Below are positions 16,281 through 23,184 of a DNA stretch of 36,826 bases, one piece after another. The DNA comes from Pseudomonadota bacterium (GTDB lineage Bacteria > Pseudomonadota > Gammaproteobacteria > Burkholderiales > Burkholderiaceae_C), in NCBI GenBank assembly GCA_021848345.1, contig JAJZUV010000026.1, positions 1-36,826 on the forward strand, given 5' to 3'. The stretch's first letter is position 1. Each line of letters begins with the position of its first letter. The translations under genes and the position numbers were made by a program. Under the pieces are notes generated by a model. That model ran no database searches and had not been told where the DNA came from. It saw only the letters and a list, made by a program, of their open reading frames with translations.

Positions 16281-16967
16281 CTACGTCGCGACGGGCGTGC
16301 CGTGCGCCGGCAGCAGGTCGGTGAACACGAATCCCTCCCGTTCCACCGTTTCGCCCACCCGCAGCGCCACCGGCCGGGCGAACATCGGGCCGTCGCAGGC
16401 GAAGCTGTGGAACTCGCCGAACTCGCCGCAGGGATCGACACCTTCCGGGAGATCCGCCAGGAAGGCGGCGTCGTACGTGCGCCCGGCGAAGCCGCGTGCG
16501 AGGCGCTTCGGGTCGATGCAGGTGATCACCGCCTTCAGCCCGCCGGCGATCATGGCGGCGGACAGATCGGCGGTGGGCGATCCCCACAGCGGGAACAGCG
16601 GCGCGATGCCGCTGCCCTGCAGTTGCTCCTCGCGGTAGCGCCGCACGTCGGTGAGGAACAGGTCTCCGAAAGCGAAGGCCTCGATGCCGTCGTCGCGAGC
16701 CTGCGCCACGAAGGCCTGCATGGCCCGCGCATATTCGGCATTGCTGCAGGGATGGGGAATCGGGATCAGCGACAGAGGCAAGCCGACGGCCGCCGCCTGG
16801 CGACGCAGCAGTTCGAGGCGCACGCCGTGCATCGCGACGCGCTCGAAGGCCGCGTTCACCGTGCAGAACAGCCCGGCCACCTCGACCCCCCGGTCCTGTC
16901 GGAGCACATGCAGCGCCCAGGCGCTGTCCTTGCCGCTGCTCCAGGAAAGCAGGGTCCTTCGGCTCAT
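16281..16967 (-). CDS. PP-loop ATP pyrophosphatase, Dph6/DUF71 family
   Basis: A 228-residue adenine-nucleotide alpha-hydrolase-fold enzyme that would activate a carboxyl or similar group by adenylation. The PP-loop SWSSGKDSAWAL is at residues 8-19, and the family-specific C-terminal motif is complete: GVDPCGEFGEFHSFACDGPMF. Eukaryotic Dph6 amidates diphthine, but bacteria lack diphthamide, so the bacterial members act on something else, possibly in cofactor salvage; the substrate is unknown. Length and motif order are normal for the short bacterial form. It stands between the two DUF1328 copies and upstream of copy 1 on the same strand, with 176 bases between them. A weak GGAAGA precedes the start. 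Confidence 0.85.
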   Translation of the reverse strand: MSRRTLLSWSSGKDSAWALHVLRQDRGVEVAGLFCTVNAAFERVAMHGVRLELLRRQAAAVGLPLSLIPIPHPCSNAEYARAMQAFVAQARDDGIEAFAFGDLFLTDVRRYREEQLQGSGIAPLFPLWGSPTADLSAAMIAGGLKAVITCIDPKRLARGFAGRTYDAAFLADLPEGVDPCGEFGEFHSFACDGPMFARPVALRVGETVEREGFVFTDLLPAHGTPVAT

Positions 16968-17032
16968 GGGCTGGGTCTTCCGCGCATGAGGCGATGGTAC
17001 GCGGCGCGCGCCTCCCGGGGCAGGGTTGCGGC

Positions 17033-17470
17033 TCAGGAGGACTTGGCCTCGGCGATGCGCTGCTCGATGTGCTTCAACTGTTCGCTCGAGAGCACCTTCT
17101 CCGCCTGCGGGAAAAGGCCGTCTTCTTCCTCCTTCACGTGATGCTCCAGGTTTTCCTGCAAGACCGTGAGCTTGGCTTTCCAGTCCTCGTCCTTGAAATC
17201 CAGCGCGTCCAGTTCCTCCAGCAGCACATCCACCACGTGGTGCTCCTGATAAGCCTCGAGCGTGAGGTCATGGGTGGATTTCTTGGCCTCCAGGGGCGGA
17301 TAAACAATGCTTTCTTCAATGCCTTCGTGGAGCTGCAGTTCCTTTTTCAGGGTATTCAGCAGATCCTGACGCCGCTTCTTGTCCGATGCACGGGTTTCGA
17401 GCAGTTCGTCGATGATTCCTTCGACCACCTTGTGGTCCTTGACCAGCAATGCAAAAGTCTCGGTGCGCAT
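17033..17470 (-). CDS. hemerythrin-like (HHE) domain protein
   Basis: A 145-residue four-helix bundle protein with the iron-ligand pattern of HHE hemerythrins: LLVKDHKVVEGIIDELL, LQLHEGIEESIVYPPLE, YQEHHVVDVLLEEL and LEHHVKEEEDGLFPQAE. These His and Glu residues would bind a diiron centre and sense or carry oxygen or NO; the exact role is unknown. Its base composition is lower in GC than its neighbours, with Lys and Glu codons more frequent. The chosen ATG follows an AAGGAG ribosome site in CCAAGGAGTTTTCATG, almost identical to the start region of the two DUF1328 genes. Copy 2 of DUF1328 ends 103 bases upstream on the same strand, so they may be co-transcribed. Confidence 0.88.
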   Translation of the reverse strand: MRTETFALLVKDHKVVEGIIDELLETRASDKKRRQDLLNTLKKELQLHEGIEESIVYPPLEAKKSTHDLTLEAYQEHHVVDVLLEELDALDFKDEDWKAKLTVLQENLEHHVKEEEDGLFPQAEKVLSSEQLKHIEQRIAEAKSS

Positions 17471-17573
17471 GAAAACTCCTTGGAAGGATGGCCCACGGGC
17501 GGCCGGGCGTGGGGCGCCGTCCGCGGCCATGGGCCTGGGAACTCGGGGGAACGGGGGCAGGGCGGCGGTGCGA

Positions 17574-17744
17574 TCAAATTTTTCGCAAGGCCCACACGCT
17601 AAGCACCAGAGTGATTACGAAGCCGGCCGCGGCAATGTAGAAAATCCATTTCGCGATGTCGGTCGCCGCCGATGCGACGCCTCCAAATCCGAATACGGAG
17701 GCCACCAGCGCGACGATCAGAAATATCACCACCCATCTCAGCAT
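17574..17744 (-). CDS. DUF1328 membrane peptide, copy 2
   Basis: A 56-residue peptide nearly identical in plan to copy 1: LRWVVIFLIVALVASVFGF, GVASAATDIAK, then WIFYIAAAGFVITLVLSVW and a basic end ALRKI. The start codon context (CTTCAAGGAGTTTTTCATG) is almost the same as in copy 1. It differs in the turn (TD in place of VG) and the C-terminal tail, so it is a diverged paralog rather than a fresh duplicate. It lies upstream of the hemerythrin gene on the same strand. Confidence 0.85.
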   Translation of the reverse strand: MLRWVVIFLIVALVASVFGFGGVASAATDIAKWIFYIAAAGFVITLVLSVWALRKI

Positions 17745-17786
17745 GAAAAACTCCTTGAAGGGGTCGAGGGCGAATACGTTTTGTTG

Positions 17787-17837
17787 CAGTCTAGGGCGAT
17801 CGCGGTAGGGACGGGATTTGTCGGCGAAACATCCCTG
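17787..17837 (-). promoter_or_regulatory. conserved upstream blocks of DUF1328 copy 2
   Basis: CAGGGAT (17837-17831) and CTAGACTG (near 17793-17787) occur 87 and 43 bases upstream of the ATG, the same positions as in copy 1. CTAGACT resembles a stationary-phase (RpoS-type) -10 element, which prefers a C before TA; this reading is inference. Confidence 0.45.
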
Positions 17838-17870
17838 ATTACCGTAGGGAGGCGCGACACCCAGGCACGG

Positions 17871-18062
17871 ATGCGCAACTTCGGGGTGAACCTCTCCCGC
17901 CTGGCCCCCGGTGCGCAATCCGGGCTGCGCCATGCCCATGGTCGCCAGGACGAATTCCTCTACGTGCTGGAGGGCACTCCCACGCTGATCACCGATGCCG
18001 GGGAGGCCGAACTGGCGCCCGGCATGTGCGCCGGCTTCACGCCCGAAGCCGTGCTTTCCTCG
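17871..18062 (+). pseudogene. truncated cupin-domain protein remnant
   Basis: The translation from 17871 runs MRNFGVNLSRLAPGAQSGL, then RHAHGRQDEFLYVLEGTPTL and ITDAGEAELAPGMCAGF. This is the first cupin motif (HxH, with E in QDEF) and the turn before the second motif of a common small cupin family. The expected next part, with the second His and the C-terminal strands (about 80 more residues), is absent: after CAGF (ending 18038) there are 24 bases of unrelated sequence, then the 18-bp copy of the tRNA-Leu end. The N-terminal 40 residues usual for the family are missing too. I read it as a gene fragment cut at both ends, not a functional cupin. Confidence 0.65.
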
Positions 18063-18079
18063 TGCCCGGAGGGGGAATC
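18062..18079 (-). repeat. 18-bp copy of the tRNA-Leu 3' end (att-like)
   Basis: GTGCCCGGAGGGGGAATC is identical to 18912-18929, the acceptor and T-arm end of tRNA-Leu, in the same orientation. It lies on the 3' side of the tRNA, where the far attachment site of a tRNA-integrated element is expected. Confidence 0.75.
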
Positions 18080-18152
18080 AGTCGGCGTGCAACGTGTCGC
18101 CGATCTGCGGGGCGGCGGCGGAATGTGGCCCGTTCGTCGTGAGCCGCTCGCC

Positions 18153-18181
18153 TTACACGGAAATAGCATAAAGGCGATAAA
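18153..18181 (+). promoter_or_regulatory. candidate promoter of the toxin-antitoxin locus
   Basis: TTACAC and GATAAA are separated by 17 bases in a local AT-rich patch. Transcription would start around 18188, leaving a very short leader before the toxin GTG at 18197. Confidence 0.35.
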
Positions 18182-18196
18182 ACGAACCTATGGGCC

Positions 18197-18503
18197 GTGC
18201 AGATCCACCCGGCTGCCGAGCCCGAGCTTCATGCGGTGCCGGCGGACATGCAGGCCCGTTTCCTGCGGATCGCCGAGTTGCTGGAGGGCTTCGGGCCGCG
18301 GCAGGTCGGCATGTCCCATGTGCGGCCCCTCGAGGGCAAGCTGTGGGAAATGCGTATGCAGGGGCGCGCCGGCATCGTCCGCGGCGTGTACGCCGCCGTG
18401 CAGGGGCGCATGTTGATCGTGCTGCATGTGTTCGTGAAGAAGACGCCAACAACCCCGCGCGCCGCCATCGAGACTGCGCACCCGCCTGGAGAGCATGCGA
18501 TGA
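18197..18503 (+). pseudogene. RelE/HigB-type toxin with a 3' frameshift
   Basis: A small type II toxin of the phage Gp49/HigB kind, which would cleave mRNA on the ribosome. Recognisable parts are ELHAVPADMQARFLRIAELL, GKLWEMRMQGRAGIVRGVYA and the conserved end MLIVLHVFVKKTPTTPRAAIE. After IE (codon ending 18472) the frame does not stop but runs on into the antitoxin. Leaving out one base at 18473 gives the end LRTRLESMR and a TGA at 18501-18503 that overlaps the antitoxin ATG as ATGA, the usual arrangement; the toxin would then be 101 residues. So a single inserted base probably joined the genes. The GTG start has no clear ribosome site. The toxin is either damaged or expressed as a 192-residue fusion. 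Confidence 0.7.
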
Positions 18504-18775
18504 AGTCCCTGACGCAGATAAAGGCCGAACTCATCGCCAGGCCAGACGTCCGCGCCGGGTACGAGGCCCTGGCCGACGAGTTCGCGATCGCCCGGGAACT
18601 GATTTCGGCGCGCGCCCGCGCCGGGCTGTCTCAGGCCGAGGTGGCGCGGCGCATCGGCACGACGCAGAGCGTGGTGGCGCGGCTGGAAAGCGGTCGACGG
18701 CCGCCGTCGCTGCGGACGGTGCAGCGCTACGCCCAGGCGGTCGGCGCCAAGGCGGTGCTGCGCATCGAGACCTGA
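18500..18775 (+). CDS. XRE-family antitoxin, HigA-like
   Basis: A 91-residue DNA-binding antitoxin. The helix-turn-helix is ARARAGLSQAEVARRIGT followed by TQSVVARLESGRRPPSLRTV, a typical XRE domain; the N-terminal LTQIKAELIARPDVRAGYEAL is the toxin-contacting helix pair common in this family. It ends VGAKAVLRIET, as many relatives do. An excellent ribosome site, GGAGAG, lies six bases before the ATG, so it can be made independently of the frameshifted toxin even though its frame is continuous with the toxin frame. It probably represses its own promoter near 18153. The locus lies between two copies of the tRNA-Leu end, in keeping with a mobile origin. Confidence 0.82.
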   Translation: MKSLTQIKAELIARPDVRAGYEALADEFAIARELISARARAGLSQAEVARRIGTTQSVVARLESGRRPPSLRTVQRYAQAVGAKAVLRIET

Positions 18776-18909
18776 CGGCTTGCGCCTGACGGCCCCGGCC
18801 GGGGAGCCAGTTTGCCTCGCCTGCGGGCCGGGCGCCGCGTATCGAAGGCGGGCGCGCGAAGGTGAGCGACGGATGACACGGAGCCGCCCTGGCTCGATGT
18901 CTTGATTCC

Positions 18910-18999
18910 TGGTGCCCGGAGGGGGAATCGAACCCCCACGACCTGTTCAGGGTCGGCGGATTTTAAGTCCGCTGCGTCTACCGATTTCGCCATCCGGGC
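18910..18999 (-). tRNA. tRNA-Leu (anticodon TAA)
   Basis: On the minus strand the gene starts GCCCGGATGGCGAAATCGGT and ends GGTTCGATTCCCCC then TCCGGGCACCA, so CCA is encoded. The anticodon stem-loop GCGGACTTAAAATCCGC places TAA in the anticodon. A long variable arm (GACCCTGAACAGGTC) confirms the class II tRNA-Leu shape. Length is 90 bases with CCA. It reads UUA codons, rare in this GC-rich genome. In E. coli the same isoacceptor is the third member of a Gly-Cys-Leu operon; here the Cys and Gly genes are about 6.7 kb upstream on the same strand. Its 3' end is duplicated at 18062-18079. Confidence 0.96.
18912..18929 (-). repeat. tRNA-Leu copy of the 18-bp direct repeat
   Basis: This is the in-gene partner of the repeat at 18062-18079. 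It covers the acceptor and T-stem part of tRNA-Leu, the region most often used by tyrosine integrases as an attachment core. Confidence 0.75.
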
Positions 19000-19555
19000 C
19001 TTGGAATGGAGGGTAGCCGCGCATCCTAGCGCAGCCCCGAGCGGCGTCCGGATGGTGTTCGCCGGCGGCGGGACGCGACCGGCCTCGCCAGGCCCGAAGG
19101 GGACACTTGGCGCACGCCTGGCGGCTTTTGCGCGTGCGTGCCGGCAGATGCTCGGGGCAGGGGCGGATCTTTGGGCGATCGTTCAGCAATCGCTTAGATA
19201 AAACGAGATTTATCAATTCATTTTTTGATGAATATGATATAAGATTCGTACTACTAAATTTTTGCCGGATAAAGCTCCAAGAAGCTCACGCTCTGCAGCA
19301 ACTCCTGCGGAGAAATCGACCGGCTACCGCGTAGCTGGACTCGCCCCGGGTTGCGCCCGTGGGGTGATCCGGCGCAGGCTCTTGCCCGCCCTTCATGGCA
19401 GGGCGGCGCCGCGCGGATGGGGTGGCGCCACGTGCGCCGCCGGGGGAAAAGGCATGCCACGCGTGCCCGCTTCCCGACCAAGTCGCCGCGTCCGGCTCCG
19501 CGCCGGGCGTCCCCTACATGGCGGACCTCGGCCCGCCACCGACTTCGGAGATGCC
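19000..19555. other. intergenic region with AT-rich control segment and long gpsA leader
   Basis: About 190 bases of GC-rich sequence upstream of tRNA-Leu hold no gene I can recognise. From about 19190 to 19262 base composition drops sharply to AT-rich, with inverted repeats and a promoter. The remaining roughly 300 bases before gpsA form a GC-rich leader; the gpsA frame is open through most of it, but the translation is not GpsA-like. An 8-pair hairpin (CCGGCTAC, loop CGC, GTAGCTGG, one G-U pair) lies near 19319-19337. Confidence 0.55.
19197..19243 (+). promoter_or_regulatory. AT-rich promoter of the osmolyte operon with two inverted repeats
   Basis: TGATATAAG at 19235-19243 is an extended -10 element (TG, one base, TATAAG). 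No good -35 is present. Two inverted repeats with six-base arms and six-base spacers lie just upstream: GATAAA/TTTATC (19197-19214) and ATTCAT/ATGAAT (19216-19233). A promoter with a weak -35 and operator-like palindromes over the -15 to -55 region suggests control by a bound regulator. Transcription would start near 19250. Confidence 0.5.
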
Positions 19556-20770
19556 ATGCACGCTCGATCCCGCGGCGAGTCCGCCGCCCATGCCCACGAC
19601 ACCGCCCGCGCCACCCTGCGCGAGCCCCTCGAACTGGCCGTGCTCGGCGCCGGCAGCTGGGGCACCGCGCTGGCGGCCGCGTCGCGTCGCGCCGGCCTTT
19701 CCACGCGGCTGTGGTCGCGGCGTCCCGACGTCGCCCGTGCCATCCGCACCACCGGCTGCAACCCCCGGCACCTGCCGGGGATCGCGTTGCCCGAGGGCCT
19801 GCAGGCCAGCGACGACCTGGAATGGGTGCTGCAAGGTGCCGACGTGGTGCTGTTCGCGGTTCCCTGCGGCTCGCTGCGCGACGTGGCGGGCGCGGCCGCG
19901 GCAGCCTTGCCGCCTCACGCGCTGGCGCTGGCCACCTGCAAGGGGGTGGAGCCGGGCACCGGCCAGCTGATGACCCAGGTGCTGCGCGAGACCTGCGCCA
20001 AGGGGCAGCCCGTGGGCATGCTGGCGGGCCCGAGTTTCGCCGACGAGGTGGTGCGGGGCCTGCCCACGCGCTTGACCCTGGGCATGCGCGCGCATCCCGG
20101 CGCCGCTGCCACCGCGGCGGAGCTGGCCAAGGCCTTGCGCGCCGCGGCCATCGAACTGGAACTGTGCGACGACGAGATCGGCGTGCAGGTGGCCGGCGCG
20201 CTGAAGAACCCGGTGGCCATCGCCTGCGGCATGGCCAGCGCCCAAGGCCTGGGCGAGAACGCGCGCGCGGCCATCGTCGCGCGTGGCCTGGAGGACATGC
20301 GGCGCCTGACCGTGGCCCTGGGAGGTCGTGGCGAGACCCTGTTCCGCAGCAGCGGCGTGGGGGACCTGTTCCTGACCGCCTCGTCGAGCCATTCGCGCAA
20401 CACCCGCCTGGGCATGCGCCTGGGGGCCAGTGCCGCGCATCGTGCCGGCGCGCAGGCCGGCGAGGGCGGTGAACTCACGGAGGGCGCGTCGGCCAGCCAG
20501 GCCCTGGCGGTGCTGGAGCGGCGCATGCAGGTGGCGCTGCAGGTGCCGCGCGCCGTGCGCGACGTGCTGGCCGGCCGCTGCACCGCGGCGCGCGCCTTGC
20601 AGCGCGTGCTGGAGCAGCCGCAGGAGCAGTCGCAGGCGCAGCCGCAGGAGCAGAGCCCGCCGAGCCCGACGCGCGTCGCGGCGCACGCTCCGGCGGGGCA
20701 CGGCGCCCCGCACGACGGCGGCGCGGTGCGGGTGCCGGGCTCGGTGTGGAACCATCGGACCGTGCAATGA
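19556..20770 (+). CDS. gpsA: glycerol-3-phosphate dehydrogenase [NAD(P)+]
   Basis: Reduces dihydroxyacetone phosphate to sn-glycerol-3-phosphate, the precursor of phospholipids and of glucosylglycerol. The Rossmann motif GAGSWGTALA starts at residue 31; further landmarks are ATCKGVEPGTG, GPSFADEV, the catalytic Lys in GALKNPVAIA, and RSSGVGDLFLTASSSHSRN. At 404 residues it is about 60-70 longer than usual: about 25 extra N-terminal residues and a low-complexity C-terminal tail of about 50 (EQPQEQSQAQPQEQ then Pro/Ala/His-rich). The ATG has GGAG six bases before it. Its stop overlaps the next ATG by four bases (ATGA), coupling it to the glucosylglycerol genes. It may be a dedicated copy for osmolyte synthesis; whether the genome has another gpsA cannot be seen. 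Confidence 0.93.
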   Translation: MHARSRGESAAHAHDTARATLREPLELAVLGAGSWGTALAAASRRAGLSTRLWSRRPDVARAIRTTGCNPRHLPGIALPEGLQASDDLEWVLQGADVVLFAVPCGSLRDVAGAAAAALPPHALALATCKGVEPGTGQLMTQVLRETCAKGQPVGMLAGPSFADEVVRGLPTRLTLGMRAHPGAAATAAELAKALRAAAIELELCDDEIGVQVAGALKNPVAIACGMASAQGLGENARAAIVARGLEDMRRLTVALGGRGETLFRSSGVGDLFLTASSSHSRNTRLGMRLGASAAHRAGAQAGEGGELTEGASASQALAVLERRMQVALQVPRAVRDVLAGRCTAARALQRVLEQPQEQSQAQPQEQSPPSPTRVAAHAPAGHGAPHDGGAVRVPGSVWNHRTVQ

Positions 20771-21582
20771 ACGGGGCGGCGATGAGCGGGGTGGCCGCGC
20801 AACGTCCGGCCGGCGCGCGGGCCCTGGGCCAGCGCACGGTGCTGGCCACCGACCTGGATGGAACCTTCGTCGGCGGCAGCCGGGAGCAGCGCGAGAGCCT
20901 GTACGACTGGATCCGTGAGCACCGGGAGGAACTGGTGCTGATGTTCGTCAGCGGGCGAGGTCAGGCGCACATGCGCGAGCTGGCCGAGGACATCGGGCTG
21001 CAGCCGGACTATCGCATCGGCGACGTCGGCACCAGCGTGGAGGCCCGCGATCCCCAGGCGCACGAGGCCATCGCTCCGGTGACTCGCTGGCTGAACGACA
21101 CCTGGCCGGCCTATGCGCCCAGGCGCATCGAGGAGTTCATGCAGCGCCATCCGCGTCTGCGTCCGCAACAGATCACCGGAGGCCTGCGCAAGTCCTATCT
21201 GTACGACGACGAACCGGCGGCGCTGCGCGCGGCGGGCGAGTTGCGCACCATGGGCTTCGACGTGCTGCTGTCCGACGGACAGTACTTCGACGTGCTGCCG
21301 CGCGGGGTGCAGAAGGGGCCCACGCTGGTGCGCGTGCTGCGCGCGCTGGGCCTGTCGTCGCAGCGCACGCTGGTGGCGGGCGACACCCTCAACGACCTGT
21401 CGATGTTCCGCACCGGCCTGAACGGCGTCGCGGTGGCCAACCGCGAGCCCGGGCTGGAGCGCGCCTTGCGGGGCTGCTCGAACGTGTACCTGAGCCCCTT
21501 GCCCGGGGCGGCGGGCGTGCTCGACGCGGTGCGTCGTTTTCACCAACACCAGGGAGCCCAGGCATGGCTGCGCAACTCGTGA
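20767..21582 (+). CDS. HAD-IIB phosphatase, probable glucosylglycerol-phosphate phosphatase
   Basis: A 271-residue HAD hydrolase of the sucrose-phosphate-phosphatase-like group. It shows all four motifs: DLDGT with nucleophile Asp29 and Asp31, SGRG (motif II), the Lys in GVQKGPTL (motif III) and GDTLNDLSMF (motif IV). The cap between motifs II and III is of the IIB type. Its place immediately before and overlapping ggpS (19 bases) and the known fusion of such a phosphatase domain to GgpS in Pseudomonas and Stenotrophomonas (GgpPS) make removal of phosphate from glucosylglycerol-3-phosphate the likely reaction. It is not OtsB-like. The ATG at 20767 overlaps the gpsA stop; an ATG five codons later is an alternative. 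Confidence 0.82.
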   Translation: MNGAAMSGVAAQRPAGARALGQRTVLATDLDGTFVGGSREQRESLYDWIREHREELVLMFVSGRGQAHMRELAEDIGLQPDYRIGDVGTSVEARDPQAHEAIAPVTRWLNDTWPAYAPRRIEEFMQRHPRLRPQQITGGLRKSYLYDDEPAALRAAGELRTMGFDVLLSDGQYFDVLPRGVQKGPTLVRVLRALGLSSQRTLVAGDTLNDLSMFRTGLNGVAVANREPGLERALRGCSNVYLSPLPGAAGVLDAVRRFHQHQGAQAWLRNS

Positions 21583-23090
21583 TCGTCTACCACCGCCAGC
21601 CCTACGAGGAGGTGGTGGAGAACGGCAAGGTGGTGTTGCGCGAGAATCGAAGCCCGAACGGCATCGTGCCGGTGCTCAAGGGCTTCATCGGGCAGGTCGA
21701 CAGCGCCAGCTGGATCGCCTGGAAGAAGGCTCCCTCCGGCAAGGCGCCGGGCTTCGAACGACGCGTGCAGGTGAGCGACAGCTACGGCACCTACGAGGTG
21801 CTGCGCCTGCCGCTGCAGGCCGAGCAGATCAGCCAGTTCTACCACGTCACCTCGAAGGAGGCGCTGTGGCCGGTGCTCAACAGCTTTCCGTCCATGTACA
21901 CCTCGGAGAACACGCACTGGGCGACCTTTCGCGAGGTCAACCGCCTGTTCGCCGAGGCGGCCTGCGAGGAGGCGGCGCCGGGGGCGGTGGTGTGGGTGCA
22001 CGACTACAACCTGTGGCTGGTGCCGCGCTTCGTGCGCGCGCTGCGTCCGGACCTGAAGATCGCCTTTTTCCACCACACGCCCTTTCCGGCGCCGGACGTG
22101 TTCAACCTGCTGCCGTGGCGCGACGAGATTCTCGACAACCTGCTGTGCTGCGATCTGGTGGGTTTCCACGTGCCGCGCTACGCCTGCAATTTCGCGGCGG
22201 TGGCGCAGGGGCTGCGCGAGGTGCGGGATGTGCGCTGGGAGCCCACGCCCGAGGGGCTCGCGCCCTGCGGCAGCGCGCTGGCCGAGCCGCGCACGCCGAT
22301 CTCGCTGCGCGTGGGGTCGCAGGTGGTGCACATCGACGCCTTTCCCATCGGCACCCATGCGCGCCTGATCGAGCGGACCATGGCCGAGCCGCCGGCGGGC
22401 GAGCAGGTGGCGCGCATCCGCGCCGGACTGTCGGGGCGCAAGGTGATCGTGTCGGTCGGGCGCGTGGACTACGCCAAGGGCACGCGCGAGCTGCTGCTGA
22501 CCTACGAGCGCCTGCTGCGCCGGCGTCCGACCCTGCACGGACAGGTGCAACTGCTGCTCACGGCGGTGGCGGCGGCCGACGGCATGCGCGTGTACCGGCG
22601 CGCCCAGCAGGCCATCGAGCAGTTGGTGGGGCGCATCAATGGCCATTACGGGACCTTGTCATGGCAGCCGGTGGTGCTGTCGACCACGCCGATGACCTTC
22701 CAGGAGACCATGGCGTATTTCCGTGCGGCCGACGTGTGCTGGATCACGCCCCTGCGCGACGGTCTGAACCTGGTGGCCAAGGAATTCGTCGCGGCGCATG
22801 ACGAGCGCGACGGCGTGCTGGTGTTGTCCGAGTTCGCCGGCGCGGCGCTGGAACTGGGCGACGCGGTGCTGGTCAACCCCTACAGCATCAGCCAGATGGA
22901 CGCGGCCATCGACCGCGCGCTCGACATGGACACGCAGGAGCAGCAGGCGCGCATGCGGCGCATGCGGCAGCATGTCGAGCGCTACGACATCGACTACTGG
23001 ACCCGCCATGTATTGCGCTGGTTCGGGCAGCTGCGGCGGGAGGCGGCCGGGATGCCCCGCGCGAGTTCGCCCGAACCGGGCTTCGCCTGA
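21564..23090 (+). CDS. ggpS: glucosylglycerol-phosphate synthase
   Basis: A GT20-family transferase, 508 residues, that joins glucose from ADP-glucose (or another NDP-glucose) to glycerol-3-phosphate. It can be told from trehalose-phosphate synthase OtsA by its start VYHRQPYEEVVENGK and SPNGIVPVLKGFI, by FYHVTSKEALWPVLNSFP, WVHDYNLWLVPRF and FFHHTPFPAPDVFNLLPWRD, which match cyanobacterial GgpS closely, whereas OtsA starts LVVVSNR and has HDYHLL. The donor-site segments GRVDYAKGT and TPLRDGLNLVAKE are intact. A GGGAG ribosome site lies within the end of the phosphatase gene. Product: glucosylglycerol-3-phosphate, which becomes the compatible solute glucosylglycerol after dephosphorylation. 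The operon therefore marks a salt- or desiccation-exposed life. Confidence 0.93.
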   Translation: MAAQLVIVYHRQPYEEVVENGKVVLRENRSPNGIVPVLKGFIGQVDSASWIAWKKAPSGKAPGFERRVQVSDSYGTYEVLRLPLQAEQISQFYHVTSKEALWPVLNSFPSMYTSENTHWATFREVNRLFAEAACEEAAPGAVVWVHDYNLWLVPRFVRALRPDLKIAFFHHTPFPAPDVFNLLPWRDEILDNLLCCDLVGFHVPRYACNFAAVAQGLREVRDVRWEPTPEGLAPCGSALAEPRTPISLRVGSQVVHIDAFPIGTHARLIERTMAEPPAGEQVARIRAGLSGRKVIVSVGRVDYAKGTRELLLTYERLLRRRPTLHGQVQLLLTAVAAADGMRVYRRAQQAIEQLVGRINGHYGTLSWQPVVLSTTPMTFQETMAYFRAADVCWITPLRDGLNLVAKEFVAAHDERDGVLVLSEFAGAALELGDAVLVNPYSISQMDAAIDRALDMDTQEQQARMRRMRQHVERYDIDYWTRHVLRWFGQLRREAAGMPRASSPEPGFA

Positions 23091-23184
23091 AGCATGCCTG
23101 TCTGAATCACGCCTCCTTGAATCACAATAGCCCCTTCGCACCGCGCGTGCGCCTTTGCGGGTAACACCATCGGAGCGCCCGTCC

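Noticed and set aside
18440..18510. Programmed ribosomal frameshift in the toxin
   Set aside because: No slippery heptamer such as a run of A or T is seen at 18470-18476; a plain one-base insertion explains the sequence better.
21564..23090. Assignment as trehalose-6-phosphate synthase (OtsA)
   Set aside because: The N-terminus (VYHRQPYEE, SPNGIVPVL) and the FYHVTSKEALWP and WVHDYNLWL segments match GgpS, and the neighbouring phosphatase is not OtsB-like.
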